DNA of 64,000 nucleotides from Paenibacillus sp. (GTDB taxonomy: Bacteria > Bacillota > Bacilli > Paenibacillales > Paenibacillaceae), in NCBI GenBank assembly GCA_023512345.1, contig JAILZT010000019.1:1-64000 (forward strand), read 5' to 3'. A program made the translations under genes and the position numbers. Shown here piece by piece: positions 37,054 through 45,400 of the stretch. Position 1 is the stretch's first letter. Every line of letters starts with the position of its first letter. Below the pieces are notes generated by a model, which was given only the letters and a program-made list of their open reading frames with translations, made no database searches and had not been told where the DNA came from.

Positions 37054-37704
37054 ATGGATTTCTCGATATTGACCGGTAATTTCGACATCTATATGGAAGG
37101 TTTTTATAACACGATCCTTTCCAGTGTAATTGCCTTGGTTGGCAGTTTCCTGCTGGGAGCTCTGATCGCTGTATTCCGGATTTCTTCCGTGAGAGGACTC
37201 CGTTGGTTCGGGGCAGGCTTCGTTGAGTTTGTTCGTAACATTCCGCTGCTGCTCGTAGTCTTTGTTTTTTATTATGGTTCTTCTGCACTAGGTCTTTCAA
37301 TTGAAGGGTTCGCGGCGGGGACGATCGGTCTTGCTGTGTACACCTCTGCATTCATCGCAGAAGCTATTCGTGCAGGTATTATGGCCGTTCCAAAGGGTCA
37401 AACGGAGGCTGCGCGCTCATCCGGGTTGAACTATATTCAGACGATGGTTCATATTATTTTACCTCAGGCGATTAAGTTGGTTATTCCACCGCTAGGCAAT
37501 CAGTTCATTAATCTAATTAAGAACTCGTCGGTACTGACACTTGTAGCCGGCATGGATCTTATGTATTTTGCGGATATTATCTCCACGGATACCTACCGGA
37601 CATTTGATACTTATATTTTTGTAGCAATATTCTACCTGGTACTTACAGTGCCGCTTAGCTATGGAATTCGAGTATGGGAGCGCAGATTGCAGCGCAAATA
37701 TTAA
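37054..37704 (+). CDS. glnM: Glutamine ABC transporter permease
   Basis: The 216-aa permease has about five membrane segments and the EAA-type loop (EAARSSGLNYIQTMVHIILPQA). The His/Glu/Gln-type permease signature (VEFVRNIPLLLVVFVFYYG) is present. The start is ATG 37054; the GTG at 37045 overlaps the ribosome binding region. Confidence 0.9.
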   Translation: MDFSILTGNFDIYMEGFYNTILSSVIALVGSFLLGALIAVFRISSVRGLRWFGAGFVEFVRNIPLLLVVFVFYYGSSALGLSIEGFAAGTIGLAVYTSAFIAEAIRAGIMAVPKGQTEAARSSGLNYIQTMVHIILPQAIKLVIPPLGNQFINLIKNSSVLTLVAGMDLMYFADIISTDTYRTFDTYIFVAIFYLVLTVPLSYGIRVWERRLQRKY

Positions 37705-37728
37705 ACATAAAGTGAAAGGAGGGGCAAT

Positions 37729-38379
37729 ATGGATTTCGCTGGTGCATACTCCCCCGAGAATCTGAAATTCTTGTTGGATGGACTTTATATAACTCTAATT
37801 GTGGCTTTTGCAGCTATTGTGCTTAGCTTTATACTGGGTTGCGTGATCGGTGTGATTCGGTATACGAAGGTACCTGTGCTGTCACCCATCATGTTTGTGT
37901 TCGTTGAGTTAATTCGGAATTTGCCACTTTTGCTGCTTATATTCTTTATTCGCTTCGCACTTCCGGAAGTCGGGATAAAAATGGGACTGATTACAGCAGC
38001 CATTGTCGCACTTACGATCTTTGAAGCCGCGATGATTGCGGAAATTGTGCGTGGAGGATTAGCCTCTGTAGATAAAGGTCAGATTGAAGCTGCACGTTCA
38101 TCCGGTCTAAGCAGTTTCCAGACACTCTGGCATATCGTTCTACCGCAAGGGCTGCGTCGTATGGTTCCCCCTTTGGTAAGCCAGTTCATTTCTCTTCTAA
38201 AGGATACCTCACTGGCGGTTGTGATTTCGTTGCCAGAGTTGATGCATAATGCTCAAATCGTAATTGGTCACGGATATACGTATACAATTCCTACGTTGCT
38301 GCTTGTTGCGGTTATCTATTTTACGGTCAATTTTATGTTGTCGGTTGTATCCAGACGCCTCGAGAGCAAAAGTGTCTAA
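37729..38379 (+). CDS. glnP: Glutamine ABC transporter permease
   Basis: A second 216-aa permease paralogous to the upstream one, with VELIRNLPLLLLIFFIRF and the EAA loop EAARSSGLSSFQTLWHIVLP. AAGGAGGGG precedes ATG 37729. The two permeases probably form a heterodimer with GlnQ. Confidence 0.9.
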   Translation: MDFAGAYSPENLKFLLDGLYITLIVAFAAIVLSFILGCVIGVIRYTKVPVLSPIMFVFVELIRNLPLLLLIFFIRFALPEVGIKMGLITAAIVALTIFEAAMIAEIVRGGLASVDKGQIEAARSSGLSSFQTLWHIVLPQGLRRMVPPLVSQFISLLKDTSLAVVISLPELMHNAQIVIGHGYTYTIPTLLLVAVIYFTVNFMLSVVSRRLESKSV

Positions 38380-38399
38380 CCCCCAGTATACTTATTCGT

Positions 38400-38430
38400 T
38401 TGAAATCCCCAGGTATTATGGTAGTATAAT
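38400..38430 (+). promoter_or_regulatory. Candidate promoter for glnK-glnL
   Basis: TTGAAA (38400-38405) and a perfect TATAAT (38425-38430) with a 19-nt spacer, 29 nt before the glnK ATG. Confidence 0.4.
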
Positions 38431-38458
38431 TGTCAACATCTCTAGGCAGGAGTAGTTG

Positions 38459-39748
38459 ATGATGGGATCTACTTTAATGAAACATAAATATATACAGATT
38501 CTGATCGTCTGCGCGGGTACAGCTGTAGCCGGGGAGTTCAAAATCAATCCGTTCAACGGTGACATTTTCAGAATCGGCCTAGGCAGCAGTGCATTTCTGC
38601 TGTTTTTGCTTTTAATGAGACATCTTCCGTATGTGACCACAGGAGTAGCTACAGGAATATTTGTGCTGCTGTTTCGTACCAGCTTAGATCTATTTGCGGG
38701 GGACGGGATGGCGATTGCTCAAATTATGGGCAGGCATTGCTCAGCTATGGTTTATTATATGGTTTTTGCACTGGGTATGAGACTTATAAAGACGCGACTA
38801 GACACTTTTCATCCTCTCGTACTTGGCGGTGTAGCAGCGTTAATTGATCTGGTCTCGAATGAGATGGAGCTGTTGACGCGGTTGGTTGTGCTGGGAACGA
38901 CCTCGTTTCATCTGAATGAATGGACCTATTTAATGATGATTGCTATGCTTCGAACTTATTTCACTACAGGGATATACAGCAGTATTTCAGTCAACCAGAT
39001 GAGAGTGGTCCAGAATGAACAGAAACAGCGGATTGAACAAATGCTCGGATTTGGTTCGGGGTTGTATGGAGAAGTATTTTATTTGAAAAAGTCCATTGAT
39101 ACGTTGGAGAATGTAACCTTAAACAGCTATGACTTGTATCGCAGTCTTAAGGATGAGGGGCTTCAGCCGCAGAGTCGTCAGGTACTCGATATCACACAAC
39201 AAATTCATGAGGTGAAAAAGGATTCGCAGCGTATTTTGGCGGGGCTGGTGAAGCTGGTGGACCGTGAGGTTACGGGCGATATCGCGCTGTCCGGAATTCT
39301 TCTTTTTACAATCAAAAGCAATAAAAAGTATGCAGAAATGCTGGGTAAAACCATCGCATTCACTCATCAGATTACCTCCGATTATAACACTGCCAGTTAC
39401 ATTCCCCTGCTGACCCTGCTGAATAATCTAACCGCCAATGCGGTAGAAGTTATTAAGGAGCAAGGAACCGTCGCTATAGATGTCTATGAAAAAGGTGAAT
39501 TTACCGTATTCTCTGTTACCGATAGTGGGTGTGGGGTGAAGGAACGCGATCGTGAGCTGTTGTTCGAGCCGGGCTTTACCACCAAATTCGATGAAGAGGG
39601 TGTAGCTGCGACAGGCATTGGTCTCTCTCATGTGCGTGATATCGTCGAGGTTTTTCAGGGGAAGATTAGTGTCGCCAACGCTCCCTTTTCGGGAGGAGCC
39701 TTGTTTCAGATCACCATTCCTACAATAAAGCTGCGAAAGGAGGAATAG
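38459..39748 (+). CDS. glnK: Sensor histidine kinase, GlnK-like
   Basis: A 429-aa membrane kinase (from ATG 38459, AGGAG 6 nt upstream). The first half has about 4-5 membrane segments, followed by a coiled-coil linker (about 190-230) and a GHKL ATPase domain: N box LTLLNNLTANAVEVI, G1 DSGCGV, F box LFEPGFTTK, G2 GIGLSHV. No standard H-box with a clear phospho-His was picked out. Similarity in layout and the next gene match B. subtilis GlnK/GlnL, which respond to glutamine. Confidence 0.82.
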   Translation: MMGSTLMKHKYIQILIVCAGTAVAGEFKINPFNGDIFRIGLGSSAFLLFLLLMRHLPYVTTGVATGIFVLLFRTSLDLFAGDGMAIAQIMGRHCSAMVYYMVFALGMRLIKTRLDTFHPLVLGGVAALIDLVSNEMELLTRLVVLGTTSFHLNEWTYLMMIAMLRTYFTTGIYSSISVNQMRVVQNEQKQRIEQMLGFGSGLYGEVFYLKKSIDTLENVTLNSYDLYRSLKDEGLQPQSRQVLDITQQIHEVKKDSQRILAGLVKLVDREVTGDIALSGILLFTIKSNKKYAEMLGKTIAFTHQITSDYNTASYIPLLTLLNNLTANAVEVIKEQGTVAIDVYEKGEFTVFSVTDSGCGVKERDRELLFEPGFTTKFDEEGVAATGIGLSHVRDIVEVFQGKISVANAPFSGGALFQITIPTIKLRKEE

Positions 39749-39751
39749 AGC

Positions 39752-40654
39752 ATGCCGCTTTCTTTCTGTATAGTGGATGACGATGGAAGTGCCAGAAGAA
39801 TGCTGCAATATATTATCGAGGACAGCGGCTTAGGTGAAGTCGTGGGCCTAGCGGAAAATGGTCAGGACGGTGTACGTTTAATTTTAAATGAACGCCCGGA
39901 TGTTGTGCTGATGGATTTGCTTATGCCGGATCAGGATGGGATTGAGACCATTAATTCGCTTCAGGCTCAGGGTTGCAGGTCGAAGTTCGTGATGATCTCC
40001 CAGATTGAGAATGGGGACATGGTAGGACGGGCCTATCGGAGCGGGATTGAGTTTTTCATCCGAAAGCCGATTAACCGTATCGAAGTGGAAACGGTGCTGC
40101 ACAAAGTAAATGAACGTTATGCCATCAATCGTTACCTTGAAGAGATCAAATCCAGTCTGGAAAAGCTGGAGGGATTGCAGTTTGGTTCACCGCCGCTGCC
40201 TATTGTCAAAAGAACGGTTCGGGAGATTTTGCAGCCTATTTTAATGAATCTTGGGATGATTGGTGAAAGTGGCAGCCGTGATCTTATCGCGATTATGGAA
40301 GCCGTCTCGAATCAAGAGGACACCGGAAGTCTGCCGCCGCTCAAAGAAATGTACGAGATGGTAGCTAGAACCTATAAAGAAAGCCCGAGTGATATTGCTA
40401 AGGAAAGCAAAGCCATTGAACAAAGACTTCGCCGTGCTCTATCCGCAGGATTAACCAATCTTGCCTCCATTGGACTGACGGATTACGGGAATCCTAAGTT
40501 TGAGCATTATGCTCCGCTTTATTTTGACTTCGAGGATGTTCGCCTGAAAATGAAGGAGATTGAGCAGGGTAAGGAAACGGGGAAAGTTAAGGTTAATATT
40601 AAGAAGTTTCTTCAGGTGCTGTTTTTAGAGCTGCAGGAAGGAATGGGCAGGTAA
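39752..40654 (+). CDS. glnL: Response regulator GlnL-like (YcbB family)
   Basis: A 300-aa response regulator. The receiver domain (about 1-120) has DD near residue 9, the phospho-acceptor Asp in VVLMDLLMPDQDG and a conserved Lys in FIRKPI. The C-terminal YcbB domain (about 150-295) is an HTH-bearing region specific to GlnL-type regulators. It starts 4 nt after glnK with AAAGGAGG. The expected target is a glutamine-use operon such as glnQHMP. Confidence 0.85.
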   Translation: MPLSFCIVDDDGSARRMLQYIIEDSGLGEVVGLAENGQDGVRLILNERPDVVLMDLLMPDQDGIETINSLQAQGCRSKFVMISQIENGDMVGRAYRSGIEFFIRKPINRIEVETVLHKVNERYAINRYLEEIKSSLEKLEGLQFGSPPLPIVKRTVREILQPILMNLGMIGESGSRDLIAIMEAVSNQEDTGSLPPLKEMYEMVARTYKESPSDIAKESKAIEQRLRRALSAGLTNLASIGLTDYGNPKFEHYAPLYFDFEDVRLKMKEIEQGKETGKVKVNIKKFLQVLFLELQEGMGR

Positions 40655-40658
40655 AATG

Positions 40659-40701
40659 AAACCCCCGGAGCCGCTGCCAGCGGGCTGGTGGTTATTTTTT
40701 T
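40659..40701 (+). terminator. Terminator after glnL
   Basis: AACCCCCGGAGCCGCT / AGCGGGCTGGTGGTT imperfect stem with a perfect inner CCGCT/AGCGG, followed by TTTTTTT. Confidence 0.8.
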
Positions 40702-40758
40702 GTGGAGATAAGTTGTACAATAGACGAAGGTGGATTAGAACAGGGCGGAGGAACTTAT

Positions 40759-41718
40759 ATGATACGTACTCTTGCAGTAACTCATGAGGGAGAGGTGCGG
40801 ACGGGACTGCCGCTGCAGTCCATTAGAATACAGGATTACGCCTGGATCTGGGCAGACTTTGTGATGCCAACCCCCGAAGAAACGCTGCTATTAGAACACT
40901 ATTTTCACTTTCATCCTCTGGCCATAGAGGATTGTATGCATCTGCTGCAGCGGCCGAAGTTGGATTACTATGAGGATGTTCAGTTTTTTGTTCTGCATGC
41001 TCTTAATGCGGACACACTGGATGCCGAAGAGGTAGATCTATTCCTGAACAAAAACTATCTGGTATCCTACCACCATCAGGAGAAGTCGGAGATGGATGAA
41101 GCGTGGGAGCAGGTGAAGAGTGAAATTCATAACCGTAAAGGCTGGTCAGGCGGGCCGATGGCTGCTGCTTACAGGATCATGGACAAGCTGGTGGATAAAT
41201 ATTTCCCCACTTTGTACGGTATTGAGGACGAGCTAGCCGATTTAGAAAGCCGGGGCAGCAGTGAATCGGTAGAGGAACTGATGAGTCAGGTGTTCGACGT
41301 GCGTGGGCGCTTGCTGAAGCTGCGGCGAACGATTGTACCTATGCGTGATCTTATGTACCGTATCGTTAACTCCCAGCATGTCCAGAGTAACGGGGAGGAA
41401 CGGATCTATTTCGGGGATATTTATGATCATCTGCTGAAGCTGACCGATATGATTGAGGCGGACCGAGAGATGACAGCTGATCTTCGGGACAGTTACATCT
41501 CTCTTAATTCCAACCGAATGAACTCCATCATGAAAACACTAACCGTGATCACCACGGTGTTCATGCCGCTGACTCTGATCGCTGGGATCTATGGCATGAA
41601 CTTCCGAGTAATGCCGGAGCTAGACTGGGAATATGGATACTTCCTAATCCTGCTGCTGATGCTGATGCTGGGTGGAGGCATGTTTCGGTGGTTCCGCCGG
41701 AGTGGCTGGTTTAAGTAG
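40759..41718 (+). CDS. corA: CorA-type magnesium/metal transporter
   Basis: A 319-aa CorA channel with a large cytosolic N-domain, a long stalk helix (about 150-260) and two C-terminal membrane helices. The selectivity motif Gly-Met-Asn is at about 279-281 (IYGMNF). ATG 40759 has GGCGGAGG upstream; the frame opens earlier at 40702 but that part runs through the terminator T-run. It converges with the following minus-strand gene across a shared terminator. Confidence 0.92.
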   Translation: MIRTLAVTHEGEVRTGLPLQSIRIQDYAWIWADFVMPTPEETLLLEHYFHFHPLAIEDCMHLLQRPKLDYYEDVQFFVLHALNADTLDAEEVDLFLNKNYLVSYHHQEKSEMDEAWEQVKSEIHNRKGWSGGPMAAAYRIMDKLVDKYFPTLYGIEDELADLESRGSSESVEELMSQVFDVRGRLLKLRRTIVPMRDLMYRIVNSQHVQSNGEERIYFGDIYDHLLKLTDMIEADREMTADLRDSYISLNSNRMNSIMKTLTVITTVFMPLTLIAGIYGMNFRVMPELDWEYGYFLILLLMLMLGGGMFRWFRRSGWFK

Positions 41719-41731
41719 AAGACTTAAGAAA

Positions 41732-41753
41732 GGCGCCGCTTATTTGCGGCGCC
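41732..41753. terminator. Bidirectional terminator between corA and the YqfQ-like gene
   Basis: GGCGCCGC / GCGGCGCC perfect 8-bp stem with a 6-nt loop. It overlaps the last codons of the minus-strand gene (the Arg-rich tail). T-tracts are short on both sides. Confidence 0.55.
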
Positions 41754-42291
41754 GTTTAGACGTGGCCGGTGCTGAGCGCCGGCGATTGGGTGAAGAAGAT
41801 TTGCGGCGCTGCGTAGAGCGTCTTTTTTTACGTCGGGGGATATACTGAGCGGCATCTTCTTCAGCTGACAGCGCTCCATTCGTTGAACCCTTATTTTTGC
41901 CAAAGCTGCTCATCACGAGTTTAACCATAGGAGCCATCTGCTGAAAGCTTTGCATCACCTTCTGCACCTTGCCCATAGAGTTGACGATGCCGTCGATACC
42001 GCCCATCCGATCAATGAAGCCTTTAATCTGGTCCATATTAGCCATGTTTCCAAGTCCGCCGAGCGAGCCTAGACTTCCAAGCAGTCCGCCTGATTTCGCA
42101 GCCGAAGCATCAACAGGGGCCGCCAGAGCAGTCTCAGTAACTTCAGCAGCTCCATAGGAAGAGAACAAGCCGCTGGCTCCCGGAGGTGGAACTTGCACGT
42201 ATGGATTGATGCCGGGATAAGGTGATGTATTGTACGGTTGGGCCAGCGAACGCTGGTTACGGCGGGAATGATTATAGTAATGATCAGACAT
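41740..42291 (-). CDS. YqfQ-like protein with basic C-terminal tail
   Basis: The 183-aa protein starts with a Tyr/Pro/Asn-rich region, has a Gly/Leu/Met-rich middle (LGSLGSLGGLGNMANMDQIK and a helical VQKVMQSFQQMAPMVKLVM) and ends in a strongly Arg/Lys/Ser-rich tail of about 35 residues. This layout resembles YqfQ/VrrA proteins of Bacillales, which have no settled role; a spore-coat or nucleic-acid-binding role is a guess. ATG 42291 has AAGGAA upstream; the frame's earlier start at 42345 is unlikely. Confidence 0.6.
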   Translation of the reverse strand: MSDHYYNHSRRNQRSLAQPYNTSPYPGINPYVQVPPPGASGLFSSYGAAEVTETALAAPVDASAAKSGGLLGSLGSLGGLGNMANMDQIKGFIDRMGGIDGIVNSMGKVQKVMQSFQQMAPMVKLVMSSFGKNKGSTNGALSAEEDAAQYIPRRKKRRSTQRRKSSSPNRRRSAPATSKRRRK

Positions 42292-42588
42292 AATATCACA
42301 TTCCTTCGTTAGTGGTTTACAATACTGTATGTCATAGGCGAACATAACGTATAGACGAATGCCCGGGTCATTAGGGATAGGAGCGGAAAAGGGCGGATGC
42401 CCATGAGAAGTGACGGAAGTGAATAAACCGTGTCCAGGCTTGATTTTCGGCTCTTTTGTAGTACTATAGTTAAGGCGGTTGATGTTGAAAGAGAGAGGAA
42501 GGTCTATTTAATAGTAGGATTTTTGTGTGCGTCTGGGGTGGACGTTTGTCCGCTATTTTCGGACTTTACAGCGTGAAACCGTTAATGC

Positions 42589-42617
42589 TTGAAAAAAGCG
42601 CTCCAGTACAATATAGT
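42589..42617 (+). promoter_or_regulatory. Promoter of the yerC-like gene
   Basis: TTGAAA (42589-42594), 17 nt, then TATAGT (42612-42617). It is 104 nt before ATG 42721. The rest of 42292-42588 holds nothing I can name. Confidence 0.55.
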
Positions 42618-42720
42618 AGAGGCAATAGTCACATTCCGTTTATGCTTCCTGAAAGCCCCATTTGAACGAAGCTTAACCAGAGATGCTAATGCTGACAGAA
42701 CTTTTAGGGGATGATTACTT

Positions 42721-43011
42721 ATGCAGCTTAAGAAGCTGAATGATAAAAGTATCGATCAATTATTTGAAGCCATTTTAACTTTAAAAGACATGGAAGAATG
42801 TTATGTATTCTTTGATGATCTGTGCACGGTGAATGAGATTCAGTCACTCTCACAGCGTCTTGAAGTTGCACGTATGCTGGGTAAAGGTTCCACCTATAAC
42901 CAGATTGAAGCTGAAACAGGAGCAAGTACGGCTACAATTTCACGCGTGAAGCGTTGCCTGAACTATGGCAATGATGGTTACAAGCTAACACTTGAACGGT
43001 TGGGACGATAG
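42721..43011 (+). CDS. yerC: YerC/YecD family TrpR-like regulator
   Basis: A 96-aa DNA-binding protein of the TrpR superfamily. It has the TrpR-type helices (EIQSLSQRLEVARMLGKGST, YNQIEAETGASTATISRVKR) that form the helix-turn-helix. The regulon is not well known. AGGGGATG lies upstream of ATG 42721. It is adjacent to the chelatase gene and probably cotranscribed. Confidence 0.88.
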   Translation: MQLKKLNDKSIDQLFEAILTLKDMEECYVFFDDLCTVNEIQSLSQRLEVARMLGKGSTYNQIEAETGASTATISRVKRCLNYGNDGYKLTLERLGR

Positions 43012-43012
43012 A

Positions 43013-43798
43013 ATGAAGCCGGGCATACTCATTATTAGTCATGGATCCAGGGATAAGGCTTGGGTAATGATTGTGGAGGAAGCCGTAACCGGATTATCGC
43101 TGCGGGAAGAAATTCCCGTGGCTATTTCTTTTTTAGAGCTTGTGGAAGGTCGTTTGATTCAGGATGGCATTGATGAACTGGAGCGGGCCGGGGTCACAGA
43201 TATACTGGTGATTCCTTTGTTTGTATCTTCTGGCAGCACGCATGTCGATGAGATAGAGTATGCTCTAGGGGCTAAGCCGGAACCGGAGCGGGAGACGGAT
43301 TTGGAGCTTTTTACAGTAAAAGCCCGAGTTCATTATGGCTACCCGGTGGACGATGATCCAGATATCGCGGTTATGGTATGGGACAAGCTTCGTGAAGTGT
43401 CCAAGGACCTTTCGAAGGAGACCATTCTATTGATCGGGCACGGAAGTGTACATGATGGATTCCGTCAGCGCTGGGAGAAGGGCATTACATCGCTTGCGAA
43501 GCGTGTGCGTGAAGTAAGTGGTGCTGCGGCTACGGATTATGCACTGCTGAATCCAGACAATGTGCGAGGCAAGGTGGAGTATTGGCACGAGCAGGGACAT
43601 GAAGTGTTGATTGCACCGCTATTTTTGAGTGAAGGGTATTTCACTAAGGTTGTTATTCCTGAGAAGCTTGAAGGTCTGACATACCGCTATTCCGGCCAAA
43701 CCCTGTTGCCGCATCCGCTCCTTCCGCATTGGATAGAGAGACAGGTAGAGATATTGCTGGAACGGATACGAGGTGTTACGGACAAGCGTAGTGTTTGA
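43013..43798 (+). CDS. CbiX/SirB-type chelatase
   Basis: A 261-aa class II chelatase with two CbiX-like repeats. The first contains the metal-binding ISHGSRDKAW and VSSGSTHVDEIE. The second contains LIGHGSVHDGF and LFLSEGYFTK. It should insert Fe or Co (or Ni) into a tetrapyrrole such as sirohydrochlorin; the metal cannot be told. The start ATG 43013 is adjacent to the yerC stop, suggesting coupling. Confidence 0.85.
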   Translation: MKPGILIISHGSRDKAWVMIVEEAVTGLSLREEIPVAISFLELVEGRLIQDGIDELERAGVTDILVIPLFVSSGSTHVDEIEYALGAKPEPERETDLELFTVKARVHYGYPVDDDPDIAVMVWDKLREVSKDLSKETILLIGHGSVHDGFRQRWEKGITSLAKRVREVSGAAATDYALLNPDNVRGKVEYWHEQGHEVLIAPLFLSEGYFTKVVIPEKLEGLTYRYSGQTLLPHPLLPHWIERQVEILLERIRGVTDKRSV

Positions 43799-43821
43799 TA
43801 TGAAAAGATAGCTATTCGCTG

Positions 43822-43830
43822 TGTTATAAT
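43822..43830 (+). promoter_or_regulatory. Extended -10 promoter for the lipid kinase gene
   Basis: TGTTATAAT, a TGn plus perfect TATAAT, 127 nt before ATG 43957. No clear -35. Confidence 0.45.
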
Positions 43831-43956
43831 GAAGGCTTCTGCATACACATATATATATTGCTTTGCACTCTTTTTCCAGCAACATTGATTGTAGGGTCTG
43901 GAATTGGTTATAATCAGTTAGGTTATCAATAATAAAAAACAGGTGGCGTTCCGGTA

Positions 43957-44847
43957 ATGAAAACTGCGAGATTGATTTATAATCCCACTTCTGGACGGGA
44001 AGAAATGAAGAAGCGGCTCGCCGATATTTTGGACCGGCTGGATACAGGAGGCATTGAAGCCTCTTGCCATGCAACAAGTGGAGAGGGCGATGCTACGGAA
44101 GCCGCTGCTGATGCAGTAGAACGTGGATACGATCTTATCATTGCAGCTGGTGGCGACGGTACGTTGAACGAGGTTATCAACGGGATGGCGGAGAAGCCAA
44201 ATCTCCCACCACTCGGCGTTTTACCGCTGGGAACTACTAATGATTTTGCACGGGCTATGGGTATTCCGAAGAACTGGGAGGATTCTTGTGATCTGATTCT
44301 TCGCCAGGAATCCCGACTGATTGATCTGGGCAAAGCCAACGATCGTTATTTCATCAATATCGCCGGAGGCGGAAGCCTGACCGACCTAACATACGAAGTA
44401 CCCAGCAGGCAGAAGACCATGTTGGGCCAGCTTGCCTATTACTTAAAAGGCATCGAGAAAATGGCCAGTCTTTCCCCGACAGAACTCGTCATCCGAGCGA
44501 ATGGACAGGAGCTTATCCATGATGAGTTCATGCTGTTCCTAATCGCCAATACGAACTCTGTAGGCGGCTTCGAAAAGCTTGCACCAGATGCCCGCATCGA
44601 CGACGGCTTGTTCGACGTGATCGCGGTTAAGAAATGCAACCTGGCTGAGTTTATCCGCCTAGTGCGCTTAACCATCAGCGGAGCACATTTGAAGGATAAG
44701 AAGGTCGTGTATTTCCGCACCGATGCCATGGAGGTCACCTCCCCGGGTCATGTCCAATTGAATCTGGACGGTGAGCTTGGCGGCACCCTGCCGGGTCAGT
44801 TCCGGATTCTGCCGCAGCATTTACGGATATTTGCTCAGAATTCGTGA
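43957..44847 (+). CDS. dgkB: Diacylglycerol/lipid kinase (DgkB/YegS family)
   Basis: The 296-aa cytosolic lipid kinase has the DAGK catalytic motif AAGGDGTLNEV and the substrate-binding GVLPLGTTNDFARAMG. The C-terminal beta-sandwich (about 140-290) is typical of DgkB. It phosphorylates diacylglycerol recycled from lipoteichoic acid in Gram-positives. AGGTGG lies upstream of ATG. A repeat-filled gap of 553 bp follows. Confidence 0.88.
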   Translation: MKTARLIYNPTSGREEMKKRLADILDRLDTGGIEASCHATSGEGDATEAAADAVERGYDLIIAAGGDGTLNEVINGMAEKPNLPPLGVLPLGTTNDFARAMGIPKNWEDSCDLILRQESRLIDLGKANDRYFINIAGGGSLTDLTYEVPSRQKTMLGQLAYYLKGIEKMASLSPTELVIRANGQELIHDEFMLFLIANTNSVGGFEKLAPDARIDDGLFDVIAVKKCNLAEFIRLVRLTISGAHLKDKKVVYFRTDAMEVTSPGHVQLNLDGELGGTLPGQFRILPQHLRIFAQNS

Positions 44848-45085
44848 GTGAATTCGAGTTAAAAATTCGAGTGAAAACACTTAAGTGGAAAAACTAATGG
44901 GAGTAAATGTCCTTCCCATACTCGTTAATACTTGCGTGTGTATGAAGAGGCTATAGCTGCTGCTTAAGGCTGGTTATATACGTGGTAACTGGAGTAATTT
45001 ATTATCTATGGATTCCATGAGAGTTACTTATGTACGGTCACCAGCGGATGAGCTACAGCACCACTGCACCTCTGAGATTGGCAAT

Positions 45086-45333
45086 GTAGGGAAAAGATAG
45101 TACCGAAGGGCAGTGGGGAAGCGAAGCCACTTACATAGCCGATTTAGAGGGGAAACTTCCTACTAATTAGCTCAAATATCTGCTTTTTATCGATATACAG
45201 GGAATACTTCTCTCTAAATCCCCCTTTCCTCTACTTTTTGCTCTCCAAACCTAACAATAGATGGATTTTTTCCCGTTAAATTCTCCAGAAGCAGCGAATA
45301 GATGAAATTAACTGGAGAAAATCCATCTAAATT
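45086..45333. repeat. Spaced palindrome array, copy 2
   Basis: Units of about 25 bp at 45144, 45197, 45257 and 45308 (spacing 53, 60, 51), with a weaker one near 45086. Examples are TTTAGAGGGGAAACTTCCTA, continuing CTAATT, and TTAACTGGAGAAAATCCATC, continuing TAAATT. The spacing nearly equals that of the array at 17655-17904 (51, 61, 52) although most bases differ. I see no gene in 44848-45400. Confidence 0.7.
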
Positions 45334-45400
45334 TTGTGCCTCCAAATGTAACGATTTGCATGATTTACAATGAGATAATGAAAGAAGTGAATACTAACTA

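Noticed and set aside
41969-42157. Plus-strand open frame opposite the YqfQ-like gene
   Set aside because: Its composition mirrors the minus-strand gene, which has the better RBS and family resemblance.
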